Under the pieces are notes generated by a model. The model was given only the letters and a program-made list of their open reading frames with translations, did no database searches and was not told where the DNA came from. A program made the translations under genes and the position numbers. This document shows, piece by piece, positions 7,220 to 17,638 of a stretch of 35,287 nucleotides of DNA (position 1 is the first letter of the stretch; each line of letters starts with the position of its first letter). The stretch spans positions 1 to 35,287 of the forward strand of contig DASUDX010000074.1 of assembly GCA_036275365.1 (NCBI GenBank), given 5' to 3'. The stretch comes from DASUDX01 sp036275365. GTDB taxonomy: Bacteria; Pseudomonadota; Gammaproteobacteria; Nevskiales; Nevskiaceae.

Positions 7220-9829
7220 ATGCGGATCAAGCCGTCTTGCGGGACCTTGCTGCTGGCCGCCGGGGCGCTGGCGCTCACCCAGCCGGTCGCGGCGATCGAG
7301 TTCACTGTCGGCGAGGAGGTGGAAGGGGTGCTCAACACCACCATCACCCTCGGTGCGGCGGTGCGCATGCAGGAACGCGCCGCCGGTCTGGTCGGCAAGG
7401 CCAATCTCGACCGCAATGTCTGCGGCTTCCCCAACCAGGCCTGCCAGGGCCTGTTCCGCGATCAGGGCCATCCGGCCCGCGCGCTGGCCGCCGCTCCCGG
7501 GCTGTTCACGCCGAACAGCGATGACGGCAACCTCAACTACGACCGCGGCGATCTGATCTCCGGCGTGGCCAAGCTGACCCAGGACCTCACCCTGACCTTC
7601 GGCGAGTTCGGCTTCTTCGCCAAGACCCTGTACTTCTACGACGCCGTCAACAACGACTTCGAGGAGTTCCACCCCAACCAGATCAACTCGGCCAACTTCG
7701 ATCAGGCCGGCACCAACGAGGGCACCCTCGGCGGCCAGGTGCAGTACGGCCCGGGCCTGCCCACCCGCACCAAGCGCCGCGGCGGCGAGCTGCTGTCCCA
7801 GGCCGGCACCGATCTGCAGCTGCAGGACGCCTTCTTCTACGGCAGCCTGCCGCTGACCGATGACAAGAGCCTGACCTTCAAGCTCGGCCGCCAGATCGTC
7901 AACTGGGGCGAGTCCACCTTCCTGGTGATCAACTCGGTCAACCAGGCCCAGCCGGTGGATGCCAACAACTTCTCCCGTGTCGGTGGCCAGGTGGAGGAGG
8001 TGTTCACCCCGGTGGCCGCGGCCTTCGCCAGCTTCGAGCCGTTCAGCAACGCCACCATCGAGGCCTACTACCAGTTCGAATGGCGGCCGGTGCTGGCGCC
8101 CACGCCGGGCACCTTCTTCGCCTTCAACGACATCGTCGGCACCGACAACGCGGTCAACTACGCCCACATCCACTTCGGTGGCGGCGCCGAGGACCCGGAG
8201 GGCCTCGCCTTCCCGCAGTACAACCCGCTGTCCGGGGTCACCAACACGGCGCTGACCATCGAGCGCCTGCCCGATCTCGATGCGCGCCACTCCGGCCAGT
8301 ACGGCGCTGCCTTCAAGTACTACGCCGAGAATCTCAACGACGGCACCGAGCTGTCGTTCTACTACATGAACTACCACTCGAAGCTGCCCTACGCGAGCTT
8401 CTTCGCCACCCAGGCGAGCTGCGCGCGGCGCGAAGGCAACGAGATGGGGCTGGATGCCTACGACTCGCTGAGCTTCCTGGTGGCCTGCCCGGATCTGCCG
8501 GTGCTGCACCCCAACGACCCGGAGAACGCCACCTCCGACGCGGTGCCGCTGGACACCATCAAGCTGCTGGTCGAGTACCCGGAAGACCTGCAGATGTTCG
8601 GGTTCTCCTTCAACACCACCTTCGGCGCGATCTCGGTGCAGGGCGAGGTGGCCTACCGCCCGGATGCGCCGCTGCAGGTCGATCCGGAGGATCTGGTGTT
8701 CGCCGCCTTCGGCCCGACCCTGACCCGCTGCCACGACCGCAACCTGCCGCGGGCCGCGCTGGGGCTGAGCAACGAACAGCTGGCGGCGATCGGCAACACC
8801 GTCGGCGGGCTGGTCGGCACCATCAACGACAACCTCCCCGACGGCGTCCTGCCGGTGGCGATTCCCAACATCACCCCGGCCGGCAACGGCTGCGCCGGTA
8901 CCACGCTGGGCGTGGGTCTGGACGCCGAGGGCAACCAGATCAACTACCAGCCCAGCGATGTCGATCCCACCCGGCCGGACACCTTCGACCTGCTGATCGG
9001 TCACGCGCCGGGCTCGGCGCGCGCCTTCCCGGCCTTCGTCACCGCCTATCGCGGCACCCCGGTGGGCGAGAACACGCCGTGCGCGCCGGAGTTCCTCGGC
9101 TCGCGCCAGTCGGCCAACCCGGTGCGCAACCCCAATGCGGAGCGCTACACCACCAGCAGCCCCTGCTACATCCGCGGCTACGAGTTCTTCGATACCTTCC
9201 AGTTCAACATCGGCGGCACCTATGTGGCGGGTGCCACCGACACCTTCAATGTGATCGGCGCCGACCAGATCATCTCGATCTTCGAGATCGGTGCCACCTG
9301 GGTGCCGGACCTGCCCCCGCTGGACCAGCTGCAGATCGAAGGGCCCGGCACCTTCACCCACGCCTCGGCCGGCGCCGACGGCACCGGTGCCGATGGCTCG
9401 CGCCAGGCCTGCTCGCTCAACCCGACCTGCGTCGCCAATGTGGATGCCAACGGCGATGGCGACTTCAACGACCCGGGCGACATCAACAGCGACGGCCTGC
9501 GCTTCAACCCGACCCAGCAGGCGCTGGACGGCTATGTCGACAAGTTCTCCTGGGGATATGTGCTGATCAACCTGATCCGCTACGAGTCGGTGCTGCCCGG
9601 CATTTCGCTGGCCCCGCTGCTGATCTGGAAGCACGACATCAACGGCACCGCCCCGGGCCCGGGCGAGAACTTCATCGCCGGCCGCAAGCAGCTCTCCACC
9701 CTGCTGGAGACCCGCTACAAGTCCAACCTCTCCTTCAATGTGGGCTACACCTGGTTCACCGGCGGCGGCCCCTACAACCTGCTGCGGGACCGCGACTTCG
9801 CCCAGGCCTTCGTCAAGCTGCAGTTCTGA
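7220..9829 (+). CDS. DUF1302 family large outer-membrane protein
   Basis: 869 residues. The ATG at 7220 follows a purine-rich stretch (AGAGAGGGG) and begins a good signal peptide cleaved near VAA-IEF. The start of the mature part (EFTVGEEVEGVLNTTITLGA), the block GRQIVNWGESTFLVINSVN, repeated aromatic-alternating strands and the terminal FVKLQF are typical of DUF1302 beta-barrel proteins, which often accompany degradation genes for steroids and other hydrophobic compounds. It is longer than the family members I know (commonly about 550-700 residues): extra extracellular-looking loops rich in Asn/Asp/Gly/Pro occur, including a calcium-loop-like DANGDGDFNDPGDINSDG at 742-759. It may serve as a pore or uptake protein for hydrophobic substrates (inference). 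The DUF1329 gene that often follows such genes is absent here. Confidence 0.85.
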   Translation: MRIKPSCGTLLLAAGALALTQPVAAIEFTVGEEVEGVLNTTITLGAAVRMQERAAGLVGKANLDRNVCGFPNQACQGLFRDQGHPARALAAAPGLFTPNSDDGNLNYDRGDLISGVAKLTQDLTLTFGEFGFFAKTLYFYDAVNNDFEEFHPNQINSANFDQAGTNEGTLGGQVQYGPGLPTRTKRRGGELLSQAGTDLQLQDAFFYGSLPLTDDKSLTFKLGRQIVNWGESTFLVINSVNQAQPVDANNFSRVGGQVEEVFTPVAAAFASFEPFSNATIEAYYQFEWRPVLAPTPGTFFAFNDIVGTDNAVNYAHIHFGGGAEDPEGLAFPQYNPLSGVTNTALTIERLPDLDARHSGQYGAAFKYYAENLNDGTELSFYYMNYHSKLPYASFFATQASCARREGNEMGLDAYDSLSFLVACPDLPVLHPNDPENATSDAVPLDTIKLLVEYPEDLQMFGFSFNTTFGAISVQGEVAYRPDAPLQVDPEDLVFAAFGPTLTRCHDRNLPRAALGLSNEQLAAIGNTVGGLVGTINDNLPDGVLPVAIPNITPAGNGCAGTTLGVGLDAEGNQINYQPSDVDPTRPDTFDLLIGHAPGSARAFPAFVTAYRGTPVGENTPCAPEFLGSRQSANPVRNPNAERYTTSSPCYIRGYEFFDTFQFNIGGTYVAGATDTFNVIGADQIISIFEIGATWVPDLPPLDQLQIEGPGTFTHASAGADGTGADGSRQACSLNPTCVANVDANGDGDFNDPGDINSDGLRFNPTQQALDGYVDKFSWGYVLINLIRYESVLPGISLAPLLIWKHDINGTAPGPGENFIAGRKQLSTLLETRYKSNLSFNVGYTWFTGGGPYNLLRDRDFAQAFVKLQF

Positions 9830-9830
9830 G

Positions 9831-9854
9831 CGCCCGGCCGATCAGCCCCGGGCG
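9831..9854. terminator. Possible bidirectional hairpin between convergent genes
   Basis: CGCCCGG (9831-9837) pairs with CCGGGCG (9848-9854) across a 10-base loop in the short gap between the DUF1302 gene and the convergent GDT1-like gene, overlapping the stop of the latter. There is no T-run, so its activity as a terminator is uncertain. Confidence 0.3.
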
Positions 9855-10417
9855 AGGCCGGCCAGCGTCAGCAGGCCGGTCAGGGCGAACAGTGCCGCCG
9901 CCAGGCGCTGCAGGGTGCGTGCCGGCAGGCGCCCGGCCAGGCGCTCGCCAAGCAGCACTGCGGGCACATTGGCCAGCATCATCCCGGCGGTGGTGCCCAG
10001 CACCACGGCCAGGGTGGCGGTCTCGTAACGGGCCGCCAGCGCCACCGTCGCCACCTGGGTCTTGTCGCCGATCTCGGCGAGGAAGAACAGGCCCAGGGTG
10101 GTGAGAAACGCACCGTAGCGGGCCGGCGCCGCTACCGCGTCCTGATCGAGACGGTCGGGCACCAGCAGCCAGATCGCCATCGCCAGAAAGCCGAGCCCGA
10201 GCGCCAGCTGCAGGGCCGCCGCCGGTACCGCCTGGCTCAGCCAGGCGCCGAGCAGGCCGGCGACCGCGTGGTTGAGCAGGGTGGCGATCAGGATGCCGAG
10301 AATCAGCGGCGCAGGGCGGCGATAGCGTGCGGCGAGCACGAAGGCCAGCAGCTGGGTCTTGTCACCGATCTCGGCAAGCGCGACCACACCGGCCGGCAGG
10401 AGGAAGGCTTCTAACAC
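9842..10417 (-). CDS. TMEM165/GDT1 family (UPF0016) cation transporter
   Basis: 191 residues, six predicted membrane segments built as two homologous halves. Each half carries the family signature EIGDKTQ (residues 16-22 and 115-121), the cation-binding motif of this family, followed by LAARY in both copies. Bacterial members export Mn2+ (MneA in Vibrio is an example) and eukaryotic ones move Mn2+/Ca2+/H+. The start is a GTG (bases 10415-10417 on the complement), chosen because it places the first motif in the first helix. It lies 97 bases downstream of uvrA on the same strand and could be cotranscribed with it. I looked upstream for a manganese-sensing yybP-ykoY aptamer and could not recognise one. 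Confidence 0.9.
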   Translation of the reverse strand: MLEAFLLPAGVVALAEIGDKTQLLAFVLAARYRRPAPLILGILIATLLNHAVAGLLGAWLSQAVPAAALQLALGLGFLAMAIWLLVPDRLDQDAVAAPARYGAFLTTLGLFFLAEIGDKTQVATVALAARYETATLAVVLGTTAGMMLANVPAVLLGERLAGRLPARTLQRLAAALFALTGLLTLAGLARG

Positions 10418-10514
10418 GGGGCGACTCCAGGCCGGTCAGAGTCTGCGGCTCGCCGCGCCGCCCGCGAGGTCGGCCATGCCCCGATGACGGCGCGCAGCCT
10501 AGCCGCGGGGGCTC

Positions 10515-13376
<2,862 letters not shown>

Positions 13377-13403
13377 GGGACAGGGGTCAGCCGGGAACCC
13401 GGC

Positions 13404-13434
13404 ACTATAGGCGTGCCGGCCCGGGCCGATGCAA
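13404..13434 (-). promoter_or_regulatory. Possible sigma70 promoter for uvrA
   Basis: On the minus strand TTGCAT (13434-13429) and TATAGT (13409-13404) are separated by 19 bases, and the -10 element ends about 27 bases before the uvrA start. The -10 is good (5 of 6), the -35 partial and the spacing long. In the same intergenic region (13377-13516) a GGGGCG-TGG-CGCCCC hairpin (13464-13478) and TACACT (13481-13486) could belong to the divergent MFS promoter, but no -35 is visible for it. Confidence 0.35.
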
Positions 13435-13516
13435 GCGTCGCAGGGCCGTAACAGAGGCGGCGGGGGGCGTGGCGCCCCGCTACACTCTGCGGCCGTTTTT
13501 TGCCCACCCCGCCTTG

Positions 13517-14689
13517 ATGAATCCCCAGGAGCTCCGCGCCGTGGCCAGCCTCTCGCTGGTCTACGCCCTGCGCATGGTGGGGATGTTCATGGTGCTGCCG
13601 GTGCTGGCGCTCTATGCCCGCGATCTGCCGGGCGCGCCGGGCGCCCTGGCGATCGGGCTGGCGCTGGGCATCTACGGGCTGACCCAGGCGCTGCTGCAGA
13701 TTCCCCTGGGCATGGCCTCGGACCGCTACGGCCGGGTGCCGGTGGTGGTGCTGGGCCTGCTGGTGTTCGCCCTGGGCAGCCTGATCGCCGGGCTGGCCGA
13801 GGATCTCACCTGGATCACCATCGGCCGCGCCATCCAGGGCGCCGGGGCGGTCTCCAGTGCGGTGTCGGCCTGGCTGGCCGATGTCACCCGCGAGAGCGTG
13901 CGCACCCAGGCCATGGCCCTGATGGGGGCCGGCATGGGCGTCGCCTTCGTGCTGGCGCTGATTCTCGGACCGCCGGTGGCCGGCTGGATCGGCGTGCCCG
14001 GCATCTTCCTCGGTACCGCCGTGCTGGCCGTGCTGGCCATCCCGCTGCTGATCTGGGGCACCCCGGCCCCGCCGCCGCCGCGCCGGCAGGACCGCCGCCT
14101 GGCCGGTCTGGGTCAGGCGCTGCGCGATCCCGCCCTGCTGCGTCTGGATGCCGGCATCTTCCTGCTGCACGCCGGCATGACCGGTCTGTTCCTGGCCGCC
14201 CCCGCCGCCATCGAGGCCACCCTGGGCCTGCCGCTGAGCGCCCACTGGCAGGTCTGGCTGCCGCTGCTGCTGGTTTCCCTGCTGCCGGTGCTGCCGCTGA
14301 TGCGCCTGGCCGATCGCGGACACGGGCTGACCCTGCTGCGCGCCGGCTGCGCGGTGCTGGCCCTGGCCCTGGGGCTGGCCTCCTGGCTGCACCTGTCGGT
14401 GCCCGGACTGTGGATCTGCCTGTGGCTGTTCTTCGCCGCCTTCAATCTGCTCGAAGGCCTGCTGCCGGCGCTGATCTCGCGGCAGGCCCCGCCGGCCCAC
14501 AAGGGCGCGGCGCTGGGGGTCTACGCCAGCAGCCAGTTCCTCGGGGGCTTTGCCGGCAGCCTGCTGGTGGGCGCGGCACTGGAGCGCGGCGGGCTGTCGC
14601 TGGCCTTTGGCGTGGCGGCCCTGCTGCCGCTGGGCTGGCTGATCCTGTTCAGCCGCCGCTCGCCGCCGGCCCCGGTCGCGGCAGGCTGA
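13517..14689 (+). CDS. MFS transporter (uvrA-linked, YajR-like without the C-terminal domain)
   Basis: 390 residues with about twelve hydrophobic segments. It begins ELRAVASLSLVYALRMVGMF and contains the MFS motif A region GMASDRYGRVPV after the second helix, and motif C-like GAGMGVAFVLALILGPPVAG in the fifth. These match the sugar-efflux/YajR-like MFS proteins encoded beside uvrA in Pseudomonas and Xanthomonas relatives. A GTG at 13469 would add 16 unconserved residues; the ATG at 13517 is preferred although no clear ribosome binding site is seen. Protein ends about 40 bases inside the convergent kinase gene. Substrate unknown. Family members of about 450 residues carry an extra cytoplasmic domain that is missing here. 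Confidence 0.88.
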   Translation: MNPQELRAVASLSLVYALRMVGMFMVLPVLALYARDLPGAPGALAIGLALGIYGLTQALLQIPLGMASDRYGRVPVVVLGLLVFALGSLIAGLAEDLTWITIGRAIQGAGAVSSAVSAWLADVTRESVRTQAMALMGAGMGVAFVLALILGPPVAGWIGVPGIFLGTAVLAVLAIPLLIWGTPAPPPPRRQDRRLAGLGQALRDPALLRLDAGIFLLHAGMTGLFLAAPAAIEATLGLPLSAHWQVWLPLLLVSLLPVLPLMRLADRGHGLTLLRAGCAVLALALGLASWLHLSVPGLWICLWLFFAAFNLLEGLLPALISRQAPPAHKGAALGVYASSQFLGGFAGSLLVGAALERGGLSLAFGVAALLPLGWLILFSRRSPPAPVAAG

Positions 14690-16028
14690 GCCGCAGCCGG
14701 GTGCCGGGCTCGCCATCGGCCAGTTCGATGGTGCCCCCGTGCAGCTCGATGATCGCCTTGACCAGGGCCAGGCCCAGCCCCAGTCCGGGCGTGTGCCGGG
14801 CGGCATCGAGACGGTAGAGCCGCTCGAACACCCGCTCCCGCTGATCCGGCGGAATGCCGGGGCCGCGGTCCACCACCTCCATCACCTGCTGCTGGGCGGA
14901 CTGCCAGGCGTGCACGCTCACCGGCGCTCCGGGCGGCCCGTACTTGAGGGCGTTGTCCAGCACATTGAGCACCGCCTGGAACAGCAGATCGCGGTGTCCA
15001 TGCAGCGGCTGTGCGGCCTCCACCCGCAGCTGCAGACTCTGCCCGCGCGACTCCGCCAGCGGCTCCAGAAACTCGGCGGCATCGCGGATCACCTCGCGCA
15101 GGTCGACCGCACGGAACTCGCCGCGCAGCACCCCGGACTCGACGCTGGCGATCCGCAGCAGGGCGCGGAAGGTGGCCAGCACCTGGTCGAGATCGCCCAG
15201 GCCCTGTTCCAGCGCCGCCCGCAGCGGGGCCTCGGCCGGCAGGCCCAGCAGCTGGGACTCGAGCCGGGTGCGCAGACGGGTCAGCGGGGAGCGCAGGTCA
15301 TGGGCGATGTTGTCGGTGGCCCCGCGCACCGAGCTGAGCAGCAGGGCGATGCGATCCAGCATCTGGTTCAGGGTCTGGGCCAGGCGGTCGAACTCGTCGC
15401 CGGTGCCGCGCAGCGGGATGCGGTGGTCGAGATCCCCACCGAGGATGCGCAGGGCCGCGCCGCGGATATCGCCGACCGGATGCAGCACGCCGCGGGTGAG
15501 CAGCCAGCCGAGAGCCAGACCCAGCAGCAGGGCCAGCCCCAGGCTCCACAGGGCGGTGCGCTGCAGCGCCTGCTGCACCGAGCGGATCTCGATCTCGTCG
15601 AAGCCGACCAGCAGTCGGCTGCCATCCGGCAGCCGTGTCCAGCGCGCCAGCAGCCGGGTATCGCCCGCCTCGCGCAGCCCGGGGATGCGGAAGTCCGATC
15701 CGGCCGCGCCGGCGCCCGCTGGCCAGGCCGGCAGATTGCCGATGCGCAGCCGGCCATCGGCGTCTTCCAGCCGGTAGCGGCGGTCGTGATCGGCGCTGCG
15801 GATCTGCAGGCGCTGGGCGATCAGGGCCTGCACGCCGGCAAGGCCGGCGAGGTCGTACTCGCCCTCCAGAATCTGCAGCTCGGCCGCCACGCTCTCCGCC
15901 ACATGGCGGGTCATGAAGCGGCCGGCGAGATAGGTGAACACCGCCAGCAGCAGCCCGAAGCACAGCGTGAGCACCGCCGCATTGGTCAGCGCCAGGCCCA
16001 GCGCGGTCGCCGGCAGCCGCAGTTTCAT
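14649..16028 (-). CDS. Two-component sensor histidine kinase, periplasmic sensor type
   Basis: 459 residues. A first membrane helix (about 11-34), a periplasmic sensor region (about 35-155), a second helix (about 158-178), a HAMP domain (about 180-232), the HisKA box with IAHDLRSPLTRLRTRLE (phospho-acceptor His243), and a HATPase domain with N box NVLDNALKYG, DRGPGIPP and GLGLGLALVKAIIELHGG. All catalytic motifs look intact. The start overlaps the response-regulator stop (ATGA), so the two are one operon. The 3' end overlaps the convergent MFS gene by 41 bases. The sensor region has no recognisable ligand fold or cysteines. Because it is divergent from the thioredoxin/DUF4266/DUF3570/ApbE cassette, an envelope redox or metal signal is a reasonable guess, not a demonstrated one. 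Confidence 0.93.
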   Translation of the reverse strand: MKLRLPATALGLALTNAAVLTLCFGLLLAVFTYLAGRFMTRHVAESVAAELQILEGEYDLAGLAGVQALIAQRLQIRSADHDRRYRLEDADGRLRIGNLPAWPAGAGAAGSDFRIPGLREAGDTRLLARWTRLPDGSRLLVGFDEIEIRSVQQALQRTALWSLGLALLLGLALGWLLTRGVLHPVGDIRGAALRILGGDLDHRIPLRGTGDEFDRLAQTLNQMLDRIALLLSSVRGATDNIAHDLRSPLTRLRTRLESQLLGLPAEAPLRAALEQGLGDLDQVLATFRALLRIASVESGVLRGEFRAVDLREVIRDAAEFLEPLAESRGQSLQLRVEAAQPLHGHRDLLFQAVLNVLDNALKYGPPGAPVSVHAWQSAQQQVMEVVDRGPGIPPDQRERVFERLYRLDAARHTPGLGLGLALVKAIIELHGGTIELADGEPGTRLRLSLPRPGPAASGG

Positions 16029-16714
16029 GGCGGCTCCACCTGGGGCTCGCGCAGGCAGTAGCCGGCACCCCGCAGGGTATGGATGAGCGGGGTGCGCGGC
16101 TCGGCGTCGATCTTGGCGCGCAGGCGCGAGATGTGGACATCGATGACATTGGTCTGGGGATCGAAGTGGTAGTCCCAGACCCCTTCGAGCAGCATGGTGC
16201 GGGTCACCACCTGCCCGGCGTGGCGCATCAGGAACTCCAGCACCCGGTACTCCTGGGGCTTGAGGTGCAGCAGCTGGCCGGCGCGGCGCACCTGGCGGGC
16301 GCGCCGGTCGAGTTCCAGATCGTGCACCTTCAGGCGGTCCGGCTCGCCGTGGCCGCCGCCGCGGCGGGTGATCACCTCCAGCCGGGCCAGCAGCTCGGCC
16401 AGGGAGAACGGCTTGACCAGGTAGTCATCGCCGCCGGCGCGCAGGCCGCGTATCCGTTCATCGACCTCGCCCAGCGCCGAGAGAATCAGCACCGGCAGCC
16501 GCGCCCCGGTCGCCCGCAGCGCCGCCAGCAGGGCCAGGCCATCCATGCCCGGCAGCAGACGGTCGAGCACCATCGCGTCGTAGCGCTCGGCGGTGGCCAG
16601 ATACAGGCCCTGGGGCCCGTCACCGGCGTGGTCGACCACATGCCCGGCCTCGCGCAGACCGCGGATCAGGAAGGCGGCGATCTCCCGGTCATCCTCCACC
16701 ACCAGCACGCGCAT
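16025..16714 (-). CDS. OmpR/PhoB-family response regulator
   Basis: 229 residues. The receiver domain has the acidic pocket EDD at 7-9, phospho-acceptor Asp51 in DAMVLDRLLPGMDG, Ser79 and Lys101 (YLVKPF). A winged-helix DNA-binding domain follows, with LKPQEYRVLEFLMRHAGQVVTR and VWDYHFDPQTNVIDVHISRL, ending in IHTLRGAGYCL. It is the cognate partner of the overlapping histidine kinase. The 226 bases upstream are shared with the divergent tlpA-like gene, which makes that cassette the most obvious regulatory target. Confidence 0.95.
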   Translation of the reverse strand: MRVLVVEDDREIAAFLIRGLREAGHVVDHAGDGPQGLYLATAERYDAMVLDRLLPGMDGLALLAALRATGARLPVLILSALGEVDERIRGLRAGGDDYLVKPFSLAELLARLEVITRRGGGHGEPDRLKVHDLELDRRARQVRRAGQLLHLKPQEYRVLEFLMRHAGQVVTRTMLLEGVWDYHFDPQTNVIDVHISRLRAKIDAEPRTPLIHTLRGAGYCLREPQVEPP

Positions 16715-16940
16715 GCTCAGGCACTCCGCCAGCAGCCAGGAGCCGCGGCAGCGGCAGGGCGCGGCGATCCGCGAGCGGGCAGGGCAGTCATCGGGTCTCT
16801 CCGGCGGGCGGCTGCCAGTGTCGTGCGGCGGACATGGACGGGTGCTGGCCGGATCATTGCCGTCTGTTCATGGAATGGAAAGTCCCCGGCAAGGCCGCCC
16901 GGCCCAGGATCGGCACTCCGGATCCAGGACCCCTCCCGTC
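16715..16940. promoter_or_regulatory. Divergent intergenic region between the two-component system and the envelope cassette
   Basis: The region is slightly AT-richer around 16850-16885. On the minus strand TTTCCA (16881-16876) and AATGAT (16858-16853) with 17-base spacing (4 of 6 matches each) could be a sigma70 promoter for the response regulator, giving a leader of about 130 bases. I see no convincing direct repeat for OmpR-type binding and no clear promoter on the plus strand. Confidence 0.3.
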
Positions 16941-17417
16941 ATGACCCCTACCCGTCGCCAGTTGCTGGCGCTGCTCGCCGGTGGCGCCGTCTTCGGCCCG
17001 CTGGCCGCCGCGGCCCCCGCGCCCGCCGTCACCGGCATCCCGGCCGATCAGCTCGGCCGGATCACCTACCTGGACTTCTGGGCCTCCTGGTGTACGCCCT
17101 GTGCCGCCGCCTTTCCCTGGCTCAACCAGATGCAGGACGCCCACGGGCCGCGCGGGCTGCGCGTGCTCGGCATCGGACTGGATGCCCAGACCGATCGCGG
17201 CGATCGCTTCCTGCAGCAGCATCCGGCCCGCTTCTCGATCCTGCGCGACCCCGAGGGCCGGCTGGCCGAACACTATGGGGTCGAGGGCATGCCCTACGCG
17301 GTGATCATCGACCGCCAGGGCCAGATCCTGCATCGCCACACCGGGTTCCGCCCGGCCGACCGCGCGAGCTATGAGCAGGCGATCATTGCCGCACTGGCTG
17401 AGCGGGGTGGCGCATGA
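16941..17417 (+). CDS. TlpA-like periplasmic thioredoxin
   Basis: 158 residues. The N-terminus MTPTRRQLLALLAGG looks like a twin-arginine (Tat) signal (TRRQLLA) with cleavage near AAA-PAP. The thioredoxin fold follows: YLDFWASWCTPCAAAFPWL with the active-site pair C51/C54, and the cis-proline motif GMPYAVIID near 112. It would act as a thiol-disulfide or thiol-reducing protein in the periplasm. The ATG at 16941 is chosen because the upstream frame lacks conserved sequence and would hide the signal. Its stop overlaps the start of the DUF4266 lipoprotein (ATGA). A plausible substrate is the CGC tail of that neighbour or another cassette protein (inference). Confidence 0.88.
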   Translation: MTPTRRQLLALLAGGAVFGPLAAAAPAPAVTGIPADQLGRITYLDFWASWCTPCAAAFPWLNQMQDAHGPRGLRVLGIGLDAQTDRGDRFLQQHPARFSILRDPEGRLAEHYGVEGMPYAVIIDRQGQILHRHTGFRPADRASYEQAIIAALAERGGA

Positions 17418-17635
17418 ACCGCGGGCGAGCCGTGCTGGCGATCGGCCTGCTGCTGCTCGGCAGCGGCTGCAGCAGCCTCGGCGCCAGGCCCTGGCAGCGT
17501 GAGGCGCTGGCCCGGCCGGAGATGAATCCGGATGCCGAGCCGCTGCGCGCCGCGCTGGACGACCACACCTACTTCAGCAAGGAGGCCGCCAGCGGCGGAC
17601 GGGGTTTCGGCGGTGGCGGCTGTGGGTGCAACTGA
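17414..17635 (+). CDS. DUF4266 small lipoprotein with C-terminal CGCN tail
   Basis: 73 residues. A type II signal peptide with lipobox LGSGC (lipidated Cys19) precedes a short conserved body (ARPWQREALARPEMNPD) and the segment HTYFSKEAASGGRGFGGGG ending in C70-G-C72-N. The start overlaps the thioredoxin stop by four bases, and the DUF3570 gene begins three bases after its stop, so the order is clearly operonic. Pattern and neighbours match DUF4266, a family of tiny envelope lipoproteins of unknown function. The Gly-rich stretch and terminal CGC could bind a metal, form a redox-active disulfide served by the neighbouring thioredoxin, or be an anchor or modification point; none is established. 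Confidence 0.85.
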   Translation: MNRGRAVLAIGLLLLGSGCSSLGARPWQREALARPEMNPDAEPLRAALDDHTYFSKEAASGGRGFGGGGCGCN

Positions 17636-17638
17636 GCC

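Noticed and set aside
10418..10514. Manganese riboswitch (yybP-ykoY) upstream of the GDT1-like exporter
   Set aside because: Such exporters are often riboswitch-controlled, but I could not identify the conserved aptamer sequences; the region is only about 97 bases and follows uvrA directly.
13377..13516. SOS (LexA) box for uvrA
   Set aside because: No CTGT-N8-ACAG match is visible in this intergenic region, nor in 19765-19866 before ssb.
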